Shown: positions 1 to 11,098 of the stretch, piece after piece
Layout of the letters: every line of letters begins with the position of its first letter
How positions within the stretch are numbered: the stretch's first letter is position 1
DNA from: Parasitella parasitica
Lineage: Eukaryota; Mucoromycota; Mucoromycetes; Mucorales; Mucoraceae
Direction: 5' to 3'
Length of the DNA stretch: 64,000 bases
Assembly: GCA_025201805.1 (NCBI GenBank)
Contig: MU619367.1
Coordinates: 5,126-69,125, forward strand
Notes under the pieces: generated by a model
The model's input: only the letters and a program-made list of their open reading frames with translations
Told to the model about the DNA's origin: nothing
Database searches by the model: none
Position numbers and translations under genes: made by a program

Positions 1-551
1 TAGTTATAAACTTTTTTATTGTAATAGATTCTCTTAGTATAGCAACCTATGATCATATCGATTAATGCATTAGATACTATTAATAAAAATTCAATCTTAA
101 ACTGAGCTAAATGAGCATTGACTTATTTTTTACAAAAGTCAATTAATTTTGTAGTGCTAACTCATTATTCACACGTGATCAAAATATGAGCCAATAGAAA
201 CTTTGTTCCTGAATCTGATGTTGAAAACTATGAACGTCTCATCTTGGATACAAATATATTGAGATTATGCTGTATATTGGAAGTAAGTTGAACTTTCTTA
301 CGTTTAAAGTTTGTCCTATATACTTAATTGCTATCCTATCGCTGAGATACCATACAAGTTAATACAAAGTAGTGATGAACAACGACAAATTAACGCATTG
401 ACTCTCGGATCAATGCTTTATTCATGAAAACTGATATACAATATAATTCAAATCCCATAAATTCCAAGATTTTTTCCTCTAGTAGATAAAACCTTAGGAT
501 ACTTTTAAGAAGCCCAAACTTATATGGATTCACTAAAAGAAATTCATATAA
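1..551. other. AT-rich intergenic DNA left of repeat copy 1
   Basis: No gene is visible on either strand. Parts of about 180-550 resemble the DNA just left of repeat copy 2 (about 24180-24545). For example, both flanks carry TTATATGGATTCAC about 30 bases before the shared AACAATAAA. The repeat family may therefore extend further left than the core annotated next; this was judged by eye and not aligned. Confidence 0.5.
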
Positions 552-1540
552 AAAACAATAAATGTCAACTTGATAAAGATATAATACATTTCATTTGTTA
601 TATCAAAAGTCTAATAAAATAAATCTGCCAAAGAACTACACTTTTATTTATAATACATCTCTCGATGTACTATATACACATTCACTACACTAGGGCTCTA
701 CTGTCTAACTGCATAATGTAAATCATGGCTACCTATGATTTACTTTAAGACCCTGGGACTGATCTGAGAGACCTTGCCACGTTAATGATATAACATTCTT
801 ATCTAATCGACAGGTGAAGCTCCAGTTCATCCACTGGCCAGGTAGATGAACTTGTATATACTTAAGCTATAGATAAATGTTTTACTCTCGCAATTTAACG
901 GACTAATTAGCATCTTAACTTTGTGCTAACCGACATCTCAGCAGACTAAAGTTAACTTAAATCTATCTGAGTGAGTAGATTGATTTTACCCGAGGTACAC
1001 TGATCAATTTTCTATACGAAGATTATTAATATCGACCCATAAGCGTATATCATTTCTAGTATAGTCTTATCCAGTCTATATTAATTGTACATGTCTGAGT
1101 GTATATCACTTGGTATTCATCTTAGCATATATCGGTATATGTAGCATGTCTATAACATATTATGAGCATATCTATAGCATCGCACATATTGTACAAGTAT
1201 GTGTACATAATGTATCTGTAGCTAGTGTCATGGATGTAAGTATATATGTCTTGTAGTGCGTATCTAGAAACTAGGAATACGCATCTGAAGCATAGATCTT
1301 ATATGGCATAAACTTGTAGCACATATTAAATCTAGCAAATGTCTAAGGCTCGTGTCGAGATATAGGTATAAGTCTATAGCGTCATCCATCCTAATGGTGC
1401 CATCTCTAGCCTATGTCTTATATAGTATAAATCTGTATTGTACATGTTATTAACCGTGCACATATGTAGTCTATATCAATTTAAGGTAACTGAATAAATC
1501 TAGAAGTGGAGTGCAGATTATCATAGTGAATGTATTTCAC
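552..1540 (+). repeat. Dispersed noncoding repeat, copy 1
   Basis: This is the first of three related copies; the others are at 24546-26004 (same strand) and 59572-60303 (opposite strand). All start near AACAATAAA...CAACTTGATAAAG and end at GTGAATGTATTTCAC, after which the flanks diverge. Shared landmarks are the block near 800 (ATCGACAGG), CCACTGGCCAGGTAGATGAA, AAGATTATTAATATCGA, and a long tract of short TATA/GCATGT-like motifs. Copy 1 has about 210 extra bases at roughly 581-797, at the place where copy 2 carries a solo LTR. No long reading frame is present. The last bases form a small inverted repeat (GTGAA...TTCAC). The class of element is unknown. Confidence 0.8.
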
Positions 1541-1661
1541 ATAAATATCAGGTATTGGCTCATTAGGAAACAAAATAAAAATATAGTTGCTTGCTTCAAT
1601 GTAAGCAACAAACACTATTTGTGGTGTACTTGCAGCAACATTTTTATTGATAAATCTATTA

Positions 1662-3044
1662 CTATTCAATTTGTTCAAAACTCTTTGCTGCCGCTTCTTC
1701 TTGTTTGTCCAATTTCCGCTTTTTACGAACTTCAAATTTCCTCTTTTTCAGCTCATCCGTATCACAGCGAGGCATTTCCAAAACTGGTTTATACTTGTTT
1801 ATTCTCATTTCCTTTCCACCACCCAAGACAATGGTAGCTACGCCAGCAGAAGTGATAGCAGATTTTTCCTCAGAAAACTTTGCTACAGTCTTTAGAGTTT
1901 TATCAAGCATGACAACAGGAAAATTTGCAACTTTGGAGAGATAATTTTGGCAGGTCAAGGCACGAATCATTTGGGCTGTCCATTCTTGGTTGTAGTGCAA
2001 GTAAGTCCTGTAAGATGACGGGAAAGGATCGTATACGGAATCACAGAACGAATATGTCCATTCAAGGCCCTTGAATTCACAATCGTACAATACCAAGGGT
2101 AAATCACTGGCCATAGGGAAATTGGGCTTGGAAGGAACCTTCTCAATATCAAGCAGATCGCGCACAATCTCTGGAGCTTCCAAACCTTGACCCACCAAAA
2201 AGAGTACAGACATCATAAATCGTACTTGATGCCATAAAAATGCCGTGCCTTTTAGTTCTACTTCGTAAAATTCTGTGCCTTCACCAACGCCTAATGTCTG
2301 CGTATATTGCACTGGATTGATCTTCATGGACATGATGATGCGCTCGTAGCTCAATACATTTTTGGATGGATCCAGTTTACAGAAATTTCGAAAGTCGTTA
2401 GGTCCTTCAAAATAAGTGCATGCCTTTCTCATATTATCAATATTCATCTTGTTACGAGGAAAAAAGTATTTGTAGGTACGTCCAGTGCAATTAAAGCGAG
2501 CATTGAAATCGTCATTCACAGGCGCCCACGATAACACTCGAACATCAGAAGGCAGCAAGCGATTCAATATATCAATATAAGGATATTCCTTGTCTGCAGA
2601 TAATAATCCAGGCGAAGGGTCAGACTGTAGCTTTTTTGATCGCACATTAAGTGCAATAACTTGTCCTAAACCGCTGACACCTTTGTCTGTACGTCCACAT
2701 CGACTATAATCGCTCTGTTCAATGTCTTCGACTAATTTACAGCTGATCAGTGCTTTGAAAAGCATATCTTCAATCGTCGGAAGTGTTTCAGGTTCATTTT
2801 GACTAGCATATCCACAATAGTTCCACCCAATATAAGCAACTTGTAATGCAATTTTGCGCTTGGTATACTTCGACATATCAAAAGGTCGATCATTTTTTTC
2901 ACGCTGGTACCTTTTCTTGTGTTTCAACTCGGATGAATCTGAATCATTCTGTGAGCTTGATGTTTTGTTAATTTGTGCTTCAAGTGTTTCAATGTACTCT
3001 AATAGCTGTTCTCTAGTAAGATTACTGTATTTTGCGCTGGACAT
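1662..3044 (-). CDS. PUS3: tRNA pseudouridine(38/39) synthase Pus3/Deg1
   Basis: This enzyme isomerises uridine 38 and 39 in the tRNA anticodon stem to pseudouridine. It is a single uninterrupted frame of 460 aa. The TruA-type core starts near residue 62. The motif SRCGRTDKGVS (about 114-124) holds the catalytic Asp at about residue 120, and NCTGRTYKYFF and FLWHQVRFMM are typical of the family. The C-terminal HYNQEW segment is typical of the Pus3 branch rather than Pus1. The N-terminus is a predicted coiled coil and the C-terminus is rich in Lys/Arg, compatible with nuclear or cytoplasmic localisation. The gene is divergent from the SET-domain gene with only about 140 bp between start codons, so a shared promoter is likely. 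Confidence 0.93.
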   Translation of the reverse strand: MSSAKYSNLTREQLLEYIETLEAQINKTSSSQNDSDSSELKHKKRYQREKNDRPFDMSKYTKRKIALQVAYIGWNYCGYASQNEPETLPTIEDMLFKALISCKLVEDIEQSDYSRCGRTDKGVSGLGQVIALNVRSKKLQSDPSPGLLSADKEYPYIDILNRLLPSDVRVLSWAPVNDDFNARFNCTGRTYKYFFPRNKMNIDNMRKACTYFEGPNDFRNFCKLDPSKNVLSYERIIMSMKINPVQYTQTLGVGEGTEFYEVELKGTAFLWHQVRFMMSVLFLVGQGLEAPEIVRDLLDIEKVPSKPNFPMASDLPLVLYDCEFKGLEWTYSFCDSVYDPFPSSYRTYLHYNQEWTAQMIRALTCQNYLSKVANFPVVMLDKTLKTVAKFSEEKSAITSAGVATIVLGGGKEMRINKYKPVLEMPRCDTDELKKRKFEVRKKRKLDKQEEAAAKSFEQIE

Positions 3045-3184
3045 GGTTGGCTAATTGATGTGATGATAAAGATGGCTATCAAAAAAAGTAAATTTATTTC
3101 ATCATGATACTTGACAAGCCACTCGAAGCCACTGTGATATTCCATAAAGCACAATTCATTTTCTACAGTTTTCCAGCTCATAGA

Positions 3185-5025
3185 ATGGCTACTTTTGAGG
3201 ACACAGGCAAAGCTTTCTGGAAATGGCTTCAGGATAATGGTGCAACCCTTTGTAAAAATATTGCAATCAAAGATTTTCGCTCTGAAGGCGCAGGTCGAGG
3301 AGTCATTGCTACTAAGGATATCAAGGTTTTTATAACTTCGATATATTGAATTAACAGTTAGATTATTGACATGATCATTGATAGGAAGGAGAACTTTTAT
3401 TTTCCCTTCCAAGATCTATTCTGCTATCGCCATCAACCAGTTCTATAAGCAAAATTGCTGGATTAGACAAGGCGTTGGCAGATATAAACGGTTGGACACC
3501 ACTAATAATTACAATGATGTACGAAAGCCAAAGAGACAACTCAATTTGGAAGCCATACTTTGGTAAATACTACAGAAAATACCAATCAAGACTTATTAAT
3601 CCAGAAAATAGATATACTGCCTCGACAATTTTCAACTCCCATGTTTTGGGAAGAAGCTGATCTAAAAGAATTGGAAGGATCTGACATTTTAGGTAAGTCA
3701 GGCCTGGTGTATATCTCTAGATAAGTTCTAAATAACAATGCAAAAAGCCAAAATTGGTAAATCTGAGGCTGAAGAAACATTCAATAATGATGTCAAACCC
3801 ATTATCGAGGTAAGGTTTGTATTGTGACCCTACTTTAACTGTTCTAAGCCAAGAATAGAGCTACCCCCACATCTTTAACAGTGAAGTTCACAATCTTGAG
3901 TTATTCCACATTTGTGGCTCATTGATTATGGCTTACAGTTTCAATGACGAACTCCAAAACACTGACAAAAACACAAGCGCTAATGAGGAAAGCGATGAAC
4001 ATGAAGAAGAGGACGAGGATGAACATGAAGAAGAGAACGAGGGTCAAAATGTCATTGTTATGGTTCCAATGGCAGACATGTTGAACCATAAAACTGGATT
4101 CAATAATGCTCGTCTATTTCACGAACCAGATAGTTTACAAATGCGAGCCATCAAAGACATCAAACAAGGCGAACAAATTTACAATACTTATGGTGATCTG
4201 TGCAATGCTGATTTATTGCGTAAATACGGCTTTACAGACGATAAAAATGTATTTGATTTGGTCGAATTGGATGGGCCATTGATTGTAGAGCATTGCAATC
4301 CAGGGAAAAACCAAGACGAGGAGACCATCGAAAAAAAGGTTTGCTTTTTCTTGTTGCTTACATAATTTTTACTGATTCGCTACTATTATTTTCTATCTAT
4401 TTTTTCCATCAAAATCGAATAGATCGATTTCTTGATGGAAGCCGGAGTATTGGATGAGTAAAATGCGACGGATGGATACTGCATTGGGCCATGTATTAAT
4501 TCATATTATTTTATTAGATGCTTTGTCATTGATACAGAGCATGAGATTCCATTAGAACTCATCGTTTCTGGTAAGACATTTTCGTTTATTGAATCAAATG
4601 TCCTAGTTTTAACACCAAAAAGTTCATGTTTTATGCTCAACACCGAGTGAGTTTCAAAAAATGGAAGAGAAGCAGAAGCTACCAAAGTCTAGACTGACTC
4701 AAGACGTCCAGCAAATTATTCTGAAAATTTTGAATAGCAGATTATCAAGATACTCAACCACTTTAGAGGTAATTTACAAACAGATTTTAAAATGTCTCAA
4801 CACACAAATAATGTAGAATATTAGGATGATGAGAAAGAACTGAACGATTTGGGTGATAGCGTTACTTGCAACAAGAAAAATGCTTTGTTGGTACGTATTG
4901 GAGAAAAAAAGATTATTAAAGCGACGATCGAAAGTCTCTTGGCAGCGGCCGTTGTTCAACAAGATAAACGACCTTCCAGTGCTAAAAACGATCAAGACAA
5001 AAGCAAGAGACAAAAAAAACATTAA
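3185..5025 (+). CDS. SETD6/Rkm4-like SET-domain lysine methyltransferase
   Basis: This is a predicted protein-lysine methyltransferase of the SETD6/Rkm4 group; Rkm4 methylates a ribosomal protein in yeast. About nine exons can be joined in frame: 3185-3325, 3385-3562, 3612-3692, then exons near 3770, 3856-4338, 4424-4456, 4520-4571, 4621-4767 and 4825-5025. The N-terminus FWKWLQDNGA and GAGRGVIATKDI start the SET domain. MADMLNHKTG followed by GEQIYNTYGDL is the cofactor- and substrate-binding core. The C-terminus has the Rubis-type helical domain (LDECFVIDTEHEIPLELI, later ALLVRIGEKKII). An acidic insert (Glu/Asp-rich, about 3990-4045) splits the SET domain. The ATG at 3185 was preferred to an in-frame one at 3104 because family members begin close to this position. 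Confidence 0.85.
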
Positions 5026-5484
5026 TAGAAAATTCTATGCTTTCAATCAACATTTAAAATTAGCCGCATCTTTTTTCTTGAAGCAAATACGTAATATATA
5101 CTTTGAAGGAAAATCTGACATGGGGATTGCTATAAATATGATCTTCCCATTTTTACATTTTTTAAAGTTTCAAGTCCTGAAAAAGATTTTTTTAAAGCTG
5201 AATCCTGTTAATATCACCTAGTTGTTTATTTTTTTTAGCCATCATTTTTCTGCTAATTTGTATAAGTTTGTGCACAGATTGCATTAAGAGCATACGAATG
5301 AACGACATAACGATTAAATTTTAACAGCAATCCTCCTATCTGGTCTCATATTCCAAAAGAGAAAATTTGTCTATATATGGATAATTAAATAAAAATTTAG
5401 CTATTTTTGCACAAAATATAAAAAGAGCAATTTTTCCTTTCCCCCCTCTTTTTCTTTTTCAATTCTCTGAACCATCCTTTAACA
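5026..5484. other. Intergenic DNA
   Basis: AT-rich spacer between the SET-domain gene and the cyclin gene. A pyrimidine-rich stretch (about 5435-5465) lies just before the cyclin start, as is common in fungal core promoters. Nothing else was recognised. Confidence 0.5.
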
Positions 5485-6223
5485 ATGACTTCTGTTTCAT
5501 CCCTTCTAATTTCCGATGTCCAGCATATTCTCTCCAACAACTTTTCTTTATCACCATCACTTTGGGTGCGACACAACAGTTTTGACAATCTCATCGCCTA
5601 TACCGCATTCAGCGTAAAAACCTTGTTAGAGTGCTCTAAAGAACGGATACATTATCAACAGCGCCTTTTACCCACGTTACACATATTTGTCAGGCATATC
5701 TTTTACCAATGTAAATTAACACCTACAATACTGGTGATTGCTCTTATATACCTTGGCAGGTTGAAAAGTGGATTGCCTCACAAATCAAAAGGGGGTGGGT
5801 TGATTTCCTTAAATCAAAGATAATTGCATGCTAACAAAGATTAGAGTTTGATACACCCTATAAAATGTTCATTGCAGCTGTGATCTTGGCCTCCAAGTTT
5901 GTTGAGGATATGGACCTTAAAGCCCATTCGATCTATAAACTTGTTGCTCCTCTTTATAATGCAAGAGACATAAATGAGATGGAAAGAAGCTTTTTAGGTA
6001 AGTCAATTATTATGCTTTTTTTTTCTATTTATTATAACTTAATCAATATTCATGTAAATTTGTTCACGCAAACAGGAGTTGTAAAGGTAAATGTTTTACT
6101 CGAGTATTTAGAATATTCAACTGACCGTTTCAATAGTATAACCTATTCGTTAATCTTGCCGAAGTGTATCAATTCGTGCAAGATCACAAAGACACACTTG
6201 AATTAGAGCTTGGTGTTAATTAA
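5485..6223 (+). CDS. Pho80/Pcl-type cyclin
   Basis: Small cyclin of the Pcl/Pho80 family, predicted to activate a Pho85/CDK5-like kinase. Four exons can be joined in frame. The N-terminal cyclin fold reads LPTLHIFVRHIFYQCKLTP and VIALIYLGRLK, and the second exon continues KMFIAAVILASKFVEDMD, the signature of the cyclin box. Intron 1 runs from about 5794 to 5851 and intron 2 from about 5999 to 6075. A third intron (about 6087-6138) is needed to reach the conserved end NLAEVYQFVQDHKDTLELEL. Without it the frame ends earlier in low-complexity sequence. The protein is short (about 190 aa), close to Pcl1/2-type lengths, and has no extra domain. Confidence 0.85.
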
Positions 6224-7039
6224 ATCACATATCAAATACCCCTTCTTTTCTCTCCTTCTTTTTTGTAAATATATATCGCAACTAATATATAAAGAATAAT
6301 CTTGATACCGTACAGACCATTTTTCCTGGCATTTATTTTCAGAAATATAATACGATTTTGATGAAAATTTATTATATATATTCTCTCTTCCTTCAGCCAT
6401 TCTCTTACAAAAAATAACAATATAATACTTGTGTTATTTTTAAACGATTTGCTTAAATAACTAGCTATTATTGCACACCGAGATCTACTTCTTGTGGCAA
6501 AATGAACGTCATGCATCTGTCATTTATATGGTACTGTATTTTGAAAACATACCCAGTTCATACTCGGCTCTAAAATATCCGAATCATTATGTCAATAAGA
6601 AGAATAGGCATAAAATTGCCAAGAACATATTTAAAATATAACACTTGAAGCTGAGGTTTTACAGATTTAACTACGCCAACCCTTCAACAATAGTCTTTTT
6701 TTAATGTCAATGTAATCTATGTGCATTCAAATTTATGCTCTTATAAAATCTACATTCAAAAACTCGTGGTGCCTGTTTAATATAAAGATTGATACCACGG
6801 CATTCATTGAGTAAAACGTGATGGGTTGCCATTACTACAAAATTTGTTGCTAGGCAACGTTTGAGCTGTCAAACTCATATACAATCAAGGTACATGACAA
6901 TCAAGGTTCATGATATAAAGGAAACCTGATCCCTAATTGGTCATCGTCTCGAAGCAGATGGAAGGAAAAAAAAAATCGTCACCTAAATCTATACAACAAT
7001 TTTTATTAATCCTCATCCTTTCTCTACTGATAACATCAG
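6224..7039. other. Intergenic DNA upstream of SRP9
   Basis: AT-rich spacer of about 0.8 kb. Apart from the X-box-like palindrome annotated separately, no coding frame or RNA gene was recognised on either strand. Confidence 0.5.
6846..6858. promoter_or_regulatory. X-box-like palindrome (possible RFX site)
   Basis: GTTGCTAGGCAAC fits the imperfect-palindrome consensus bound by RFX winged-helix factors (GTNRCY, short spacer, RGYAAC). It lies about 180 bp before the SRP9 start codon. A related half, GTTGCC, occurs about 20 bases earlier. Fungi have RFX proteins such as Crt1/Rfx1, so the match is plausible, but a 13-bp match alone is weak evidence. Confidence 0.35.
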
Positions 7040-7563
7040 ATGTATATCTCCAACTGGGACGAATTTCAAAAAGCAACTGAAGATTTATATCTTACATCTC
7101 CCGAGCAGGTTAGGAACCTAACAATGAGCGTGTTAGTTTTAGACCTAAATAGCAATCTATAGACTCGATACGTTCATACTTTTCACCGTTCTGATGGTGA
7201 CCTTGTCTTGAAAGTTACAGATGATAGAACTGTATGTACAACGTATGCATCCAATTATTATACTAGTAATAACACACTTTTCATAGAATATCAAATATAA
7301 GACAAATCAAATGACAGATTTAAAGAAATTTATCAGTTTGAATAGTTTATTAATGCTAAAAATGATGAACAAGGAAAAGAGTGGTAGGTTTTTGATTTTG
7401 GGCATGCTGTAGAGAATTTGTATGTTGATTGAATTTAGATGAAGATACAGTGATACCCGATGCTGCCCCATTAGTGGTAGCAAAGAATGCTGTACCTGAA
7501 GTCAAGACAGCTTCTCCCAAACAAACATTAAAAGGAAAGAAAGGGGGAAAGAAGAGAAGATAG
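7040..7563 (+). CDS. SRP9: Signal recognition particle subunit SRP9
   Basis: SRP9 pairs with SRP14 to bind the Alu domain of SRP RNA and cause elongation arrest during co-translational targeting to the ER. Exons 7040-7108, 7163-7230, 7287-7383 and 7439-7563 join in frame. The start MYISNWDEFQKATEDLYL and the segment HRSDGDLVLKVTDDRT match the SRP9 fold, followed by YKTNQMTDLKKF. The tail is Lys/Arg-rich (KGKKGGKKRR). The length, about 119 aa, is somewhat longer than animal SRP9. None of the four exons is long, which makes this gene easy to miss by open-reading-frame scans. It is convergent with the S21 gene, with only about 120 bp between stops. Confidence 0.88.
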
Positions 7564-7682
7564 AATGCAATATTTTTTTAATAAAAACACGTCATGGTAA
7601 CAATGCTTCGAAATGTGTATATACTTAATTCAAAAAAAGATCCACGATAAAAATAAGTGTGCTAGCATATACACAAAGTAAT

Positions 7683-8073
7683 TTATTGTTGGTAAGAGAA
7701 GACGTTCTTCAAGTCTGGAAAATAAAAATAAATATACAATCAGTACACTTGTAATTTTCAATGCTTACAAAATACTTACAGCCATCTTGCTGAGAGAGAC
7801 GGTTAAGCGCATCATCAGATTCAGCCTCCTTGCGAAGGAAGCCACAGAAGGCATAAGTGCCGAAACTGTTGGTAGCACGACCTTCGGCATCAACATCAGC
7901 AACATTGATTTGAACAGAAGCGTGATCCTTGGCAGTGATGAGACGGTTGGTGGCAGAACTATGATAATAAAATGTCAATTTTTTACGTTGCTTTTATCTC
8001 GCATCAATTGTTTTAGAATTTACCACTTGCGAGGAATGTAAAGATCGATAACGGCGCCTTCAGAGTTCTCCAT
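7683..8073 (-). CDS. RPS21: 40S ribosomal protein S21 (eS21)
   Basis: Component of the small cytosolic ribosomal subunit, needed for late 18S rRNA maturation in yeast. Three exons on the minus strand give a protein of about 87 aa. The first exon encodes [16 protein letters not shown], the middle exon holds [20 protein letters not shown] and [16 protein letters not shown], and the last short exon encodes LKNVFSYQQ and the stop. The start is fixed by the near-universal MEN...DLYIPRK beginning. The multi-intron structure is common for ribosomal protein genes in early-diverging fungi. A run of T in the DNA near 8150 lies upstream of the start and may belong to the promoter. Confidence 0.95.
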
Positions 8074-8871
8074 TTCGGTTTATGTGATAAAAAAGAGAAA
8101 GAAACTGCTCACAGAGCAGCTAACACATTGAGATATAGGCGAAAACAATTTTTTTTTCGAGTTCATCCAAGCCACTAGACAAAGGCTCTATCAAATATCA
8201 ATGCAATGCACTCGTTTTCATTGATTTAAGCGTCGTTATTCATACAAATCTTTACAGACTATCATTCGATTTGTATATAACCGAAAACATAGATAATTAA
8301 CAACATGATGACAATAATGAATACTTATGATAATGTGCTTGGCTATCTTGAAATTTTTGCAAACATATTTAAAACAATGTTATGGAGGCTTTCCAACAAA
8401 CCATTTTTCCAAAATATGTTCAAGTTACATTGAATAAAAACTTCTTCCATCACTCGATACTAAATGAGATAAATACAGGCCGTATTTATTATTGTGCGAC
8501 TGAGCAAATTTAAAAAGTACCATGGATCATGTGAATTTGATGATGATTATTGCCACTCTTTGCTGAAGCAACGCAGATTACATCGAGCCATTATTATATG
8601 TCCAATAAACCATGGAAAGTTGTATTTGAGGCTTTTTGATGGCATTCACTATGAGAAATATGAAATTATGAATATAAAAGTATGAATACACCCATTCACA
8701 CATTCTCCATTCGATACAGCTAGATCCATATCTGAATTTCAAGTGAAAAATGCATTATTCATGGCTTATAATGGTGGGAAATTCAATTACACATGAAAAA
8801 TCCAGCCTCCAAGCTTGGTTGTGCTTGTACAATATTTTCATTCTTCTCCTTTTCCATAATCAATCGCAATT
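8074..8871. other. Intergenic DNA
   Basis: AT-rich spacer between divergent S21 and acyl-CoA dehydrogenase genes. A 63-codon open frame at 8494-8685 has no recognisable motif and is probably chance. A pyrimidine-rich stretch just before 8872 fits a core promoter. Confidence 0.5.
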
Positions 8872-11098
8872 ATGTCTGTACAAAAGCCTTTCCCCACAGC
8901 TAATTCAGATAGTGGATTCCGACAAGTAAACCGGCTTATATTTAGCACTGTCATTTATGATTATCAACAATACTTGCTATAGGAACCACCCCAATTAAAA
9001 AATCAGTATTTAGATGACATCGTGTTGAAGAATATCTTGAGAAGATTATTGCCTTCTTCTGTATTAAATGATATCGAACCTGATCTCTCACAATTCGGCG
9101 AAAGAGTTATTACAGGTATGCAATTCGATCCAGTACTTTTCAGGCATTAATTACCGAAAAATACAAATAGACATTGCTGCTATGGGGGAGGACGTTGAAA
9201 CACCCAGTAACTATCCTCAGCTCAAGCAATACGATGCTTGGTGTAGAAGAGTCGATGAAATTTCTACAGCTCAAGGCTGGAAAGATCTAAACGATGTTGC
9301 AGCGAAAGAGGGGTAACAAACACACTTTTGTGTTCCTGATAGCCCGAAAATAATGCCAAATTTAGTTTGATCGCAATTGCCTACGAGCGCAAATACAATG
9401 AACATTCAAGAATCTACCAATTTGCAAAACAGTATCTTTACGCCCCTTCATCCGCCATGTATTCATGTCCTCTTTCCATGACTGGTAGGGTATAGCTTGA
9501 TTGCTAGGAAAATGTCCAAGCTGACATGTAAGCATAGATGGTGCAGCACGAGTGATTGAGCTCCTTGGTACCCAAGAAATGAAGGATAGTTACTACTATC
9601 GCTTAATCAGGTTGGTTATCAACTAGGCCCAGGTATACGATAAAATTTTCTCATTTTACATACTCTCATAGTCGTGATCCCGCTAAATTTTGGACCAGCG
9701 GACAGTGGATGACAGAACGCCCTGGTGGTAGTGATATTGGTCGGTCCGAAACTCAGGCAGAGCTGCTCGATGAAAAGTCAAACACTTGGTCAGTTTCAGG
9801 CTTTAAATGGTTTTCCAGTGCTACAACTGCTAATCTAACAATGCTCTTGGCTCGCACTATCGACCCCAAGGAAGGAACAGTAAAAAATGTACAGTCAACA
9901 TGTAATTCTTTCATACAAACATTAATGTCTGATATTCAACTCATGTAGGGAAGCAAAGGCTTATCCTTATACGTTGCTGAAATGAAACAACCTGACGGCC
10001 AACTCAATGGCGTCAGAGTTCATCGCCTCAAGAACAAATATGGCACAAAAGGCTTGCCTACTGCCGAACTTGAACTTTCTGGCATGAAGGCCAATTTGGT
10101 AAGTGTAATGCAAACCAAGCAAAAACCATCCAATATCTGAATACGTTAGCTTGGAAGCCCTGGTCGTGGCGTTCCAAACATTGCATCTATCCTAAACATT
10201 ACTCGCATCTATGCTTGCTTGGGTGTTGTGTGTGCCCTTCGTCGCAGTCTCGCTATCGCCAAGGATTTTGCACCTAAACGCTTTGCATTCAACAATTCCT
10301 TGGATAAAACGCCTCTCCATATTACGACACTGGCTCAGCTTGAACTCGTATTCCGCGCAGGTGCCCAGATCACATTCTATGCTTGCCAGTTGCTTGGTCG
10401 TACTGAATGTATCCAAGAAAGTAAGGAGGATGCTGCCATTCTTCGTTTCTTGACTCCTATAGCCAAAGCCTATGTTTGTAAAATAGGCGTCAATGCTTGC
10501 AGTGAAGCTATGGAAGCTTTAGGCGGACAAGGTTACATGGAAGAAATTGGTATCGGTCGTCAACTTCGTGATGCTCAAGTTAACACTATTTGGGAGGGCA
10601 CTACTAATGTGTTGGCTATGGATGTCATTCGTGTCATCCGTGAAACCAAAGGGCAATGTCTTGTAACATTTGAAAAGGTACATTGAACAAATAGTGCCAC
10701 GAAAATTTTATGATAACAATTCCATACTTTAGATGATTAGAGAAAAGGTCAATCATTCCGTAAATGCTTTAAGCTATTTATCAGCTGCAGGAAAATCAGT
10801 TGATTTGGCTTTAGATAACATTAGGCGATTCTTTACTGAATCAATGCAAAACAAGCTTGAGGTAGAAGCTAATGCTCGTCAATTCACATTTGCTCTAGGC
10901 AGAACCCTCGCTGGAGCCTTGCTTTTGGAGCAAGCTGCTTTTGGCATTACTCACAATCTTGAAGGTGCCGAAGAGGACATTATCGTTGCTACTAAATGGT
11001 GTGATGCCCGCGAATTCACTCAAACTCTCATCCCTACTAATGCACACAGAATTCTTGAAGAAGCTAAAATTGTTTTTGGTGCTAGCGCAAAGATCTAG
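8872..11098 (+). CDS. AidB-type acyl-CoA dehydrogenase
   Basis: FAD-dependent acyl-CoA dehydrogenase-fold protein, closest in layout to bacterial AidB and its fungal relatives. The first exon (8872-8925) encodes MSVQKPFPTANSDSGFRQ; exons continue from 8983. Landmarks are the flavin-site motif WMTERPGGSDIG (about 9703), GFKWFSSAT, GVPNIASILNITRIYA, ALGGQGYMEEIGIGRQLRD and TIWEGTTNV (about 10590). The C-terminal helical domain ends FGASAKI at 11098. The substrate is unknown: AidB-like proteins have weak or undefined dehydrogenase activity and are not classed with the main beta-oxidation enzymes. At least eight exons are needed. The far N-terminal splice choices are less certain than the catalytic core. 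The gene is followed immediately by a decayed helicase on the opposite strand. Confidence 0.85.

Noticed and set aside
1081-1480. Periodic TATA/GCATGT-like motifs, first considered as a CRISPR-like or satellite array
   Set aside because: No fixed repeat-spacer length; the whole tract recurs as part of the dispersed repeat family.
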